Below, piece after piece: positions 1-5,528 of a stretch of 5,662 bases of DNA (position 1 is its first letter; every line of letters begins with the position of its first letter). Source of the DNA: Candidatus Tayloriibacteriota bacterium (GTDB lineage: Bacteria > Patescibacteriota > Minisyncoccia > Phycocordibacterales > PALSA-1337). Both the position numbers and the translations under genes were made by a program. Where the stretch lies: the NCBI GenBank assembly GCA_026395105.1, contig JAPLZH010000006.1, positions 1 through 5,662 of the forward strand, given 5' to 3'. The notes below the pieces were generated by a model that ran no database searches, was not told the DNA's origin, and was given only the letters and a program-made list of their open reading frames with translations.

Positions 1-132
1 CTTGTACTTAAGAGGAAAATATCATTCGGTTCATTCAGAGAGAAGACTGCTGAGACCTTAGCTATACTTCTGTCTGTCTTAATGTCATACAAACAACAGG
101 GCACGATGACGTCTTACTTAAAAGGGGTGTGA
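1..132 (+). CDS. C-terminal end of a probable transposase (IS66-like?), 5' part outside window
   Basis: Frame 1 of the + strand is open from the first base for 43 codons and stops at TGA (130-132). The translation contains RKISFGSFREKTAETLAILL and then SVLMSYKQQG, and ends in YLKGV. A basic RKISFG start, a helix ending in LLSVL, then a short K/Q-rich segment and a YL near the terminus is the pattern I associate with the end of IS66-type transposases. This is recognition from memory, not an alignment. No catalytic residue lies in this piece. It is convergent with gyrB, 24 nt from its stop codon. I see no clear terminal inverted repeat or target duplication in 133-156. It could also be an unrelated protein tail, or chance, since 43 open codons is short. 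Whether the gene is complete upstream cannot be seen. Confidence 0.4.
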   Translation, partial: LVLKRKISFGSFREKTAETLAILLSVLMSYKQQGTMTSYLKGV

Positions 133-156
133 GGGGTTACCAAACAGTCGTTAATT

Positions 157-2259
157 TTAAATATCGATAGTCGCTAGCTTTGCATTTGACTGTATAAAGT
201 GCTTTCGAGCAGGTACATCATCACCCATTAGCATGTCGAAAACTTTATCAGATTCCTGGCCGTCCTCTACATTCACCTGCTTCATTACCCTTCTAGCTGG
301 GTCCATTGTGGTTTCCCATAGCTCTTCCGCATTCATCTCTCCGAGACCTTTATATCTCTGAATATGTAATTTATTCGATTTCTTTGATGACACTTCTTCA
401 CCCTCTTCACCTGCACTCACGTCCGCATCAGCATCGGCATCCGCGGCCTCTAGCATTTCCCCTCTGGATTCTTCATCTGTAGCATTTAGTATTTCCTCTA
501 CACCTTTTCCTCCTAGATTTTTTCCTAGCTTTTTATGAAGCTCCTCTTCGGTTAAGAAATACATAATCTCTTTGCCTCTTTTAACTTTAAATAGAGGTGA
601 CTGGGCAATGTAAATAAATCCGCCGTCGAGTAAAGGTCTGAAATATCTGTAGAACAAAGTTAGAAGTAATGTACGAATATGTGCTCCGTCCACGTCGGCA
701 TCTGTCGCTATAATAATTTTATGATATCTGAGTTTACTGATGTCAAAAGTATCGCCGATAGCAGTACCGAGTGCTAAAACTAAGTTTTTAATTTGCTCTG
801 AAGAAAGCATTCTGTCTAGGCGAGCTCTTTCTATGTTTAGGATTTTTCCTCGAAGTGGCAAAACGGCCTGAGTTTTTCGATCTCGTCCTGTCTTAGCTGT
901 ACCTCCTGCAGAATCTCCCTCCACTATGAAGAGTTCTGATTCTGATGCATCGCGGGTCTGACAGTCAGCGAGCTTTCCCGGAAGCGTCATACCTTCGAGA
1001 ACTCCCTTTCGGAGCACTGAATCCTTCGCTGCTTTCGCCGCCTTTCTGGCCTTCATGGCGAGTATTGCTTTTCCAATGATAGCTCTAGCCTCTTCTGGAT
1101 TCTCTTCTAAGAATGCACTGAAAGCGTCACCGAAAACTGTAGTGACTGCGCCCTGCGCTTCTACTGATCCGAGCTTTGCCTTAGTCTGACCTTCGAACTG
1201 GATTTCACGGAGCTTAACTGAAACGACAGCCGTAAGACCTTCGAGTACGTCATCACCTGTAAAGTTATCCTCTCCGTCTTTCGTAAGGTTATTTTTCTTT
1301 GAATAGTTATTTAGAGTTCTAGTTAGTGTGGTTTTAAAACCAGTTATATGTGTTCCGCCTTCTGGATTAAAGATGTTATTTGCAAATCCGAGAATTCTAG
1401 ATGAAATATCATCTACATACTGAAGGGCGACCTCCACTGACTCCACTCCTTCTGCTGGTTTATCTACATAGAAAATACTTCTGTGCAGAGGCTTGAAAAG
1501 ATTATTACTGAATTTAACGAGCGAAGATAAACCTCCTTCAAAGAAGAAAGTGTATGATGGAGCGCCTGGATGAAGATCTCGAAGGTAAAAATCACTTTCT
1601 ATATCTATCTTTCCATTCCAAGCGCGAGCATCTATTATTGTAATTCGAAGTGCAGGGACTAGATATGCCTGCTGACGAAGATGATTTACTACGCGGTTAA
1701 AATCAAACTCTACTCCTTCTTTAAAGATTTCTTTATCAGGTTCAAAAGAGACTATAGTTCCATTTGCCTTAGTGCTTCCGATTTTCTTAACATTTGCCTT
1801 CTTTTTTCCCTGTGAATATTCCTGCGCGTAAATTCCACCATCCTTATGAACTAAAACTTCGCAGAAAATAGAAAGAGCGTTCACGACTGATGCTCCCACT
1901 CCGTGTAATCCTCCAGAGACTTTATATCCCTCTCCGCCGAATTTTCCTCCAGCGTGGAGGACGGTCATGATAGTTTCGAGTGCTGAAACTTTAGTTTGCT
2001 TATGAATGTCCACTGGAATTCCTCGGCCATTATCTACTACTCTAACGCGATTATTCGGTAGAAGGGCTACCTCTATATCATTAGCAAAGCCGCCCATCGC
2101 TTCGTCACGTGAGTTATCGAAAATTTCCCAGATCAGATGATGCAAACCGTCAGGACCAGTCGTTCCGATATACATTCCGGGACGCCTTCTGACCGGCTCC
2201 AAACCTTCCAGGACCTGTATTTGGTCTGCTCCATATGAATCTTTCTTTTCCTTTGTCAT
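157..2259 (-). CDS. gyrB: DNA gyrase subunit B (ATP-dependent type II topoisomerase)
   Basis: GyrB supplies the ATPase and part of the DNA-cleavage site of the cytoplasmic A2B2 gyrase, which introduces negative supercoils. The 700-residue protein has the full order of domains. The GHKL ATPase shows EIFDNSRDEA (general base E45, Mg-binding N49), DNGRG (76-80) and GGLHGVG (116-122). The transducer carries the ATP-contacting K360 in QTKAKLG. TOPRIM has EGDSAGG (447-453), PLRGKILN (468-475) and the metal triad D520/D522/D524. The tail has QRYKGLGEMN (634-643). An acidic, low-complexity insert (about 593-630) sits between TOPRIM and the tail. The ATG start fits the family N-terminus (the YGADQIQVLEGLEPVRRRPG block begins at residue 9) and lies just after a TATAAT box, with no Shine-Dalgarno. 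ParE is the main alternative, but the KFGGEGYKVSGGLHGVG stretch favours GyrB. The partner gyrA is not in the window. Confidence 0.97.
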   Translation of the reverse strand: MTKEKKDSYGADQIQVLEGLEPVRRRPGMYIGTTGPDGLHHLIWEIFDNSRDEAMGGFANDIEVALLPNNRVRVVDNGRGIPVDIHKQTKVSALETIMTVLHAGGKFGGEGYKVSGGLHGVGASVVNALSIFCEVLVHKDGGIYAQEYSQGKKKANVKKIGSTKANGTIVSFEPDKEIFKEGVEFDFNRVVNHLRQQAYLVPALRITIIDARAWNGKIDIESDFYLRDLHPGAPSYTFFFEGGLSSLVKFSNNLFKPLHRSIFYVDKPAEGVESVEVALQYVDDISSRILGFANNIFNPEGGTHITGFKTTLTRTLNNYSKKNNLTKDGEDNFTGDDVLEGLTAVVSVKLREIQFEGQTKAKLGSVEAQGAVTTVFGDAFSAFLEENPEEARAIIGKAILAMKARKAAKAAKDSVLRKGVLEGMTLPGKLADCQTRDASESELFIVEGDSAGGTAKTGRDRKTQAVLPLRGKILNIERARLDRMLSSEQIKNLVLALGTAIGDTFDISKLRYHKIIIATDADVDGAHIRTLLLTLFYRYFRPLLDGGFIYIAQSPLFKVKRGKEIMYFLTEEELHKKLGKNLGGKGVEEILNATDEESRGEMLEAADADADADVSAGEEGEEVSSKKSNKLHIQRYKGLGEMNAEELWETTMDPARRVMKQVNVEDGQESDKVFDMLMGDDVPARKHFIQSNAKLATIDI
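421..444 (-). repeat. Ala-Asp dipeptide repeat inside the gyrB acidic insert
   Basis: Eight codons encode four Ala-Asp pairs (residues 606-613), a run of near-identical 6-bp units (GCN-GAY). The codons vary at third positions (GCG, GCC, GCT; GAT, GAC). It forms the core of an acidic, probably disordered insert followed by SAGEEGEEVSSKKSNK before the conserved GyrB tail. Confidence 0.8.
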
Positions 2260-2266
2260 ATGCTGT

Positions 2267-2275
2267 ATTATACCA
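2267..2275 (-). promoter_or_regulatory. Extended -10 promoter of gyrB, placed for a leaderless mRNA
   Basis: On the minus strand TGGTATAAT is a perfect extended -10 (TGn followed by the consensus hexamer). Only 7 nt separate the hexamer from the gyrB ATG, so transcription should begin at or one base before the start codon. The hexamer at the -35 position with a 17-bp spacer is GCGAAA, a poor match, consistent with an extended -10 promoter. No Shine-Dalgarno lies between. The start site is inferred from geometry. Confidence 0.65.
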
Positions 2276-2336
2276 AATTTCTAGATTTTTTTCGCTATTG
2301 ACAGTGGTGAAATATTAGTCGTTTATCTATTATTAT

Positions 2337-3173
2337 CTACGCTTTTTTCATTGCCATCTGGCCTTCTACAATGTCTTTCTTTGCATTATATTCTGCCCAA
2401 GATCTCTTTAAAAATTCCTCAAAATTTATCTTTCCTTCTTCATGCTCCATGTATATTCCTTCGAATAATTCTATAAGGGTTTTATCATCTACTTTAATAT
2501 CCTGCCAGAACTTATAAACATTTGGTTTATAATTCCCTATTAATCCGCGAATCACTGAATTATTTTTCATAATGACCACATCGAGGATTTCGCTAAGTGC
2601 CCACTCTGGATTAGGACTTTCATATTTTTTCATATCATACCCAGGAAATACTTCTGACCATTTTTTAAAATATAAAAAATGAATTATTTCGTGGACGGAT
2701 ATTCCTATTCTATCTTCTAAACTCCTTAAATAATTAACTCCGAATGTCCAGTGCCTTAAATATCTAGGATTTACGGGATTAATAGAGATGATCCCAGTGA
2801 TTTTATCCTGATTTTCAGGAAAATCTGTCTCAAAATCTTTGACTATTTCCTCGAGGAATTTAGTGCCACCCCCTTCCTGCCACACCTTTTCTAAATTTGC
2901 TCTACTCTCTTCTATAGCTCCTTTATTTTCTTCTAGGTATTCTACTGCATATTCTATACACTTTTTTCGAAATTCATCCTCACCTTCTGTACCTTCTACC
3001 ATTTCCTTTAATTTAGGATGATTCCTATAAATACCCTCACTCCATGCTGGGAACGATCCTTCTCCTTTACCAAGGAAATTAAAAAGTGTATTTCCTTCCC
3101 GTTCCGCTGTCGGTAATTCGAAACTAACTTTAAGCAAAGGCATTTTTTCTATTTTATTTTCTAAATTTTCCAT
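2337..3173 (-). CDS. Uncharacterised protein with HEIIH zinc-metalloprotease motif
   Basis: This is a 278-residue protein with no signal peptide or membrane segment, so probably cytoplasmic. The key motif is ISVHEIIHFLYF, with H161, E162 and H165 as a classic HExxH zinc site. A second acidic residue, E195 in WALSEILD, lies 30 residues after H165, a gluzincin-like spacing that could give the third zinc ligand. Just before the motif is an NPVNPRYLRHWTFGVNY segment (132-148), probably strand-forming and conserved-looking. The N-terminal half is charged and helical (about 50-120), and the C-terminal half is also helical. I recognise the overall style from uncharacterised proteins of small-genome bacteria but cannot name a family or substrate. 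Peptidase activity is inferred from the motif alone. The ATG lies 6 nt after a TATACT box, and an upstream terminator isolates it from the ABC gene. No clear terminator follows its TAG. Confidence 0.85.
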   Translation of the reverse strand: MENLENKIEKMPLLKVSFELPTAEREGNTLFNFLGKGEGSFPAWSEGIYRNHPKLKEMVEGTEGEDEFRKKCIEYAVEYLEENKGAIEESRANLEKVWQEGGGTKFLEEIVKDFETDFPENQDKITGIISINPVNPRYLRHWTFGVNYLRSLEDRIGISVHEIIHFLYFKKWSEVFPGYDMKKYESPNPEWALSEILDVVIMKNNSVIRGLIGNYKPNVYKFWQDIKVDDKTLIELFEGIYMEHEEGKINFEEFLKRSWAEYNAKKDIVEGQMAMKKA

Positions 3174-3179
3174 AATGAA

Positions 3180-3208
3180 AGTATACTTGGCTATTAATTT
3201 ATAATCAA
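3180..3208 (-). promoter_or_regulatory. Promoter of the HEIIH protein gene, placed for a leaderless mRNA
   Basis: On the minus strand TTGATT (3203-3208) and TATACT (3180-3185) are separated by 17 bp, matching the sigma-70 -35 at 4/6 and the -10 at 5/6. Only 6 nt lie between the -10 hexamer and the ATG at 3173, so transcription should start at the A of the start codon. No Shine-Dalgarno is present. The promoter begins just past the T-run of the upstream gene's terminator. Confidence 0.6.
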
Positions 3209-3210
3209 AT

Positions 3211-3249
3211 AAAAAAGGAACTCTCCCGCGTGTGCGAAAGAGTTCCTTT
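3211..3249 (-). terminator. Rho-independent terminator of the ABC transporter gene
   Basis: Arms 3214-3224 and 3239-3249 form a perfect 11-bp stem (AAAGGAACTCT with AGAGTTCCTTT). The loop can itself pair as CGC-GTGT-GCG. On the minus strand the stem is followed by a run of T (complement of 3211-3216). It begins 4 nt after the stop codon of the ABC ATPase fragment. The opposite strand has only three T after the stem, so action is mainly leftward. Confidence 0.92.
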
Positions 3250-3253
3250 ATAC

Positions 3254-3709
3254 TTAACTGAACTGTTCGGCCTGTGTTCTAAATGATCGAGCGTAAGCAC
3301 CGCCTTTTTGCATAAGCTCGTCATGTGTACCGGACTCTATGAGTTTTCCACCCTCGAGAACGAGGACGCGCGTCGCACGCCTGATGGTCGCGAAGTTGTG
3401 GAAAATGAGAACGGCTGACTTATCCGCGGACATTCTCTCGACGGCCTCGAATATCGTCATAACTGAATCTGAATCCACAGCGGCTGTCGGCTCATCTAGG
3501 ATGGTAAGGGGAGCGTTTCGGTAGAAGACTCTGGCCACCGCGGCCTTTTGCCTTTCACCTTTAGACAATTCTCTACCACCGAACTCCGTTCCTAGCTGTT
3601 CATCTATTCCCTTCGGCCAGCTTTTTATGAGGCCCCGTAATGCTGACATCTCTATAGCCTGATTTACCATTCCCCTGTCCACCGGCTTTTCGATCCTACT
3701 CACAGCCAC
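3254..3709 (-). CDS. ABC exporter, C-terminal half of the ATPase domain (frameshifted part 2)
   Basis: This reading frame holds the second half of a nucleotide-binding domain. It has the signature motif as ELSKGERQK (a variant of LSGGQ, residues 47-55), Walker B LTILDE (68-73) with E73 as the catalytic glutamate, a D-loop in TAAVD, and the H-loop histidine H104 in IFHNFATIRRA. It ends in the family-typical GGKLIESGTHDELMQKGGAYA. Walker A, the Q-loop and all membrane helices are in the upstream frame (3700-5070), so this is the rest of that gene. The frame stays open upstream to 3733 and reads TVAETVAVSRIEK, the expected continuation after the Q-loop. If translated alone, a GTG at 3701-3703 overlaps the upstream TGA as GTGA, with GGAG 9 nt before it. 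A second GTG is at 3707-3709. A lone fragment could not bind ATP normally. Confidence 0.85.
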   Translation of the reverse strand: MAVSRIEKPVDRGMVNQAIEMSALRGLIKSWPKGIDEQLGTEFGGRELSKGERQKAAVARVFYRNAPLTILDEPTAAVDSDSVMTIFEAVERMSADKSAVLIFHNFATIRRATRVLVLEGGKLIESGTHDELMQKGGAYARSFRTQAEQFS

Positions 3710-5070
3710 AGTCTCCGCGACAGTGAAACAAAGTTAGAGAAATCCTGGAGCAATACTCCGAGACCCTCCCACCAGCTATCCCGTTTTATTTCGCGAAGAT
3801 CCATTCCGTTTATTAGAATCTGACCCTCTGTAGGATCATGGAAGCGAAGGAGAAGTCTGACTAGGGTGGATTTACCGGAGCCATTGTGCCCCACTAGGCC
3901 GATTTTATCTCCAGGCTGCATAATGAAGGAAATGTCCCTCACTGCGAATTCTTCTGTGCCCGGATATTTGAAGCTGACTCCTCTAAACTCTATGATCGGA
4001 GCCGAATCCAGAGAAATCTCTTTCGCTGTCTTCGATTCCTTAACCACAGGCTCAGTGTCGATCACTTTAAAGATGTCTTCGGTGTAAAGACTGTCGCTGG
4101 AAATCCTCGATATTTGCATAAAGAGGTTTCCCATCTGATCTTTGGCACTACTTGCCGCAGAGAAGACGAAGACTATGGAGCCCACATTCACTTCGCCCGA
4201 AAGCGCCTTCTGCACTATTAGCGCCATACCTGCAAAGATACCGACAGCAGATAGGGCTTCTGTGGCTATGGATATTAGCGCTCGCTTTTTCTCCACAGGT
4301 ATTTGCTGTTCATTAAAATCAGTTAAGAGTTTTTTAATCCTCCCAATAAAATTCCAATGAATGCCGAAAAGCTTTGCCCCAATGAAGCTAAATCGATTAA
4401 AGAAGAATCCGTTTAGATGATCGTACACTCTTTTCTCTTTGCTATTACTCATACTGATATTCCATAAAGTTTTATTAGCCTTTAATTCGACGATGAACTG
4501 TGGAATAGCCAGAATGAATATTATGCAAAAGACCCTCCAGTCGATCAAAAGAACGGCTAGTGAACCGACTACAGCTGTCGCCCCATATCTGAAAACCCAG
4601 ATCATTCTATCTGAGATGTTTTTTAGGGGACTAGTGCCTTGATTAAAAGCATGCCTTAGCTTATCTAGAAACTCACTACTCTCGTAATGAGCCACATCAA
4701 AGTTTGCCCTTTTTCCTAAAATGAAAAATTCCACATAGGTTTGAAACCTGAGATAGAATTTCCAGTCTAGGAATCGGTGTGCTATGTCGAGGAAATTCGG
4801 TGTGATGATGATAGCGATGTATAGAAACAACGTATACCATACTTCACTCGAACTTCCGCTTTTGATGAAGCCTACGATGGCATCGATAAACAAACTGAAT
4901 GCTTTTGCACCGAGAATTGTCCATGCACCCATGATGAGTGAAACAAGTACGAGCAAAAACATATTCACTGGCGCTGCCTTAAAGCCTAGTGAGAAAACCT
5001 TTACGATATTTCTGACTACGCTATGCGAACCGTTTGAAACATTTGAAACATTTGAAACATTTTTATTCAT
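3700..5070 (-). CDS. ABC exporter half-transporter: membrane domain and N-terminal ATPase part (frameshifted part 1)
   Basis: This 456-residue frame encodes the membrane domain and first part of the ATPase of a type IV (MsbA-like) ABC exporter, which would act as a dimer in the inner membrane. Hydrophobic spans are at about 36-66, 76-97, 157-176, 178-196, 265-287 and 294-308. The ATPase starts near 358 with the A-loop Y369 (FKYPG), Walker A GHNGSGKS (394-401) and Q-loop Q442 (LLQDF). After V448 the homology is lost: the frame continues SLSRRLWL and stops, while the expected TVAETVAV is in the -1 frame. Joined there, the product is about 605 residues, normal for a half-transporter. The substrate is unknown, and I see no peptidase or accessory domain. 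The ATG start lacks a Shine-Dalgarno, and the following residues include an NVSNVSNVSN repeat. Its own promoter is upstream and a terminator follows the second part. Confidence 0.88.
   Translation of the reverse strand: MNKNVSNVSNVSNGSHSVVRNIVKVFSLGFKAAPVNMFLLVLVSLIMGAWTILGAKAFSLFIDAIVGFIKSGSSSEVWYTLFLYIAIIITPNFLDIAHRFLDWKFYLRFQTYVEFFILGKRANFDVAHYESSEFLDKLRHAFNQGTSPLKNISDRMIWVFRYGATAVVGSLAVLLIDWRVFCIIFILAIPQFIVELKANKTLWNISMSNSKEKRVYDHLNGFFFNRFSFIGAKLFGIHWNFIGRIKKLLTDFNEQQIPVEKKRALISIATEALSAVGIFAGMALIVQKALSGEVNVGSIVFVFSAASSAKDQMGNLFMQISRISSDSLYTEDIFKVIDTEPVVKESKTAKEISLDSAPIIEFRGVSFKYPGTEEFAVRDISFIMQPGDKIGLVGHNGSGKSTLVRLLLRFHDPTEGQILINGMDLREIKRDSWWEGLGVLLQDFSNFVSLSRRLWL
5033..5059. repeat. Three exact 9-bp tandem repeats at the start of the ABC gene
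   Basis: The unit TTTGAAACA occurs three times in tandem (5033-5041, 5042-5050, 5051-5059). Because the unit is 9 bp, gain or loss of a copy keeps the frame. It encodes the Asn-Val-Ser repeat at residues 4-12 of the ABC membrane protein, in the cytoplasmic tail before the first membrane helix. Confidence 0.9.
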
Positions 5071-5108
5071 GCGTTTTTTTATTAAAAGTTGTCAACGAAC
5101 ATGTGAAT

Positions 5109-5137
5109 ATATTATCAGTTATTTGACAGTTATGCAA
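5109..5137 (-). promoter_or_regulatory. Probable promoter of the ABC transporter gene
   Basis: On the minus strand TTGCAT (5132-5137) and TAATAT (5109-5114) are spaced by 17 bp. An overlapping GATAAT (5111-5116) is an alternative -10. Transcription would begin near 5102, giving a leader of roughly 33 nt before the ABC start at 5070. The -35 is weak (3/6). The predicted start falls on an ATG of a six-codon mini-ORF (5082-5102). Confidence 0.4.
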
Positions 5138-5189
5138 GCCTGTATTGTATTGACATGACATATAAATGAGTTTGCTAATGCTCTTTTTT

Positions 5190-5218
5190 TTGACTTTTTT
5201 CATATGATAGGATATACT
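5190..5218 (+). promoter_or_regulatory. Near-consensus rightward sigma-70-type promoter
   Basis: TTGACT (5190-5195) and TATACT (5213-5218) are separated by exactly 17 bp, each one mismatch from consensus, so transcription would start near 5225 going right. The first thing it meets is the tlyA remnant in antisense. The inverted repeat TATAC-T-GTATA (5213-5223) overlaps the -10 and could be an operator. Two more TTGACA hexamers lie on the same strand at 5123-5128 and 5150-5155, each with a weaker -10 candidate at a 17-18 bp spacing. Confidence 0.5.
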
Positions 5219-5243
5219 GTATACATAAAGGTACTAACTTCTC

Positions 5244-5528
5244 TCACTTTTTGAGGTAAATGAGAAATTCAATATTCCCCGACCCGCCTGTTATAGGCGA
5301 AGTAGTTTCTCCGGCGATTTTTAGGCCTAACTTTTCCGCTTCAGCTTTTATCTTTTCTAAGGCTTTCGTGCGAAGGCTTTTTTCAGTAACAATGCCGTTT
5401 CTATTCAAAGATTTCGAATCCAGTTCGAACTGGGGTTTAATAAGGGCGATTATTTCGGCATCCGGCGAAGATAGCCTAATAGCATGAGGTAAAATCTGTG
5501 TAAGAGAAATAAAAGAAACGTCTATGAA
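5244..5528 (-). pseudogene. tlyA: C-terminal remnant of a TlyA-family RNA methyltransferase
   Basis: The minus strand encodes 94 residues followed by TGA (5244-5246). They match the TlyA/FtsJ-like C-terminus: IDVSFISLTQILP, then EIIALIKPQFE, NGIVTEKSLR, and TSPITGGSGNIEFLIYLKK at the end. TlyA proteins are 2'-O-ribose methyltransferases of rRNA (some also called hemolysin A), normally about 240-270 residues with an N-terminal S4 RNA-binding domain. Here the S4 domain and the SAM-binding glycine motif are missing. An in-frame TAG (5529-5531) lies directly before FIDVSFISL, and none of the three minus-strand frames out to 5662 continues the homology. Of the family's K-D-K-E catalytic residues, the later three (D in DVSFISL, K in IKPQFE, E in GNIEF) remain. 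I infer truncation by rearrangement. An assembly misjoin is the other explanation. No start codon or ribosome site supports translation. Confidence 0.85.

Noticed and set aside
119..140. Repeated GGGG blocks near the gyrB 3' end as a possible terminator
   Set aside because: They are direct repeats on the same strand and cannot form a hairpin with each other; no stem followed by a T-run was found.
2298..2326. Consensus TTGACA on the + strand between gyrB and the HEIIH gene
   Set aside because: The -10 position holds only GTTTAT, and a rightward transcript would be antisense with no + gene ahead.
2839..3021. 60-codon + strand frame
   Set aside because: It lies fully opposite the HEIIH protein gene, with a low-complexity Ser-rich translation typical of antisense shadows.
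3720..3740. Canonical -1 programmed frameshift heptamer in the ABC gene
   Set aside because: The in-phase bases around TTT-GTT-TCA do not fit X-XXY-YYZ, and no clear downstream stem-loop was seen.
3339..5158. Several + strand frames (3339-3524, 3866-4087, 4142-4360, 4439-4642, 4784-5158)
   Set aside because: Each is antisense to conserved ABC transporter coding sequence or its leader and shows no recognisable motif.
5260..5487. 75-codon + strand frame after the rightward promoter, with GAGG just before its ATG
   Set aside because: It lies opposite the conserved TlyA C-terminal motifs and its translation resembles no protein; most likely a shadow frame.
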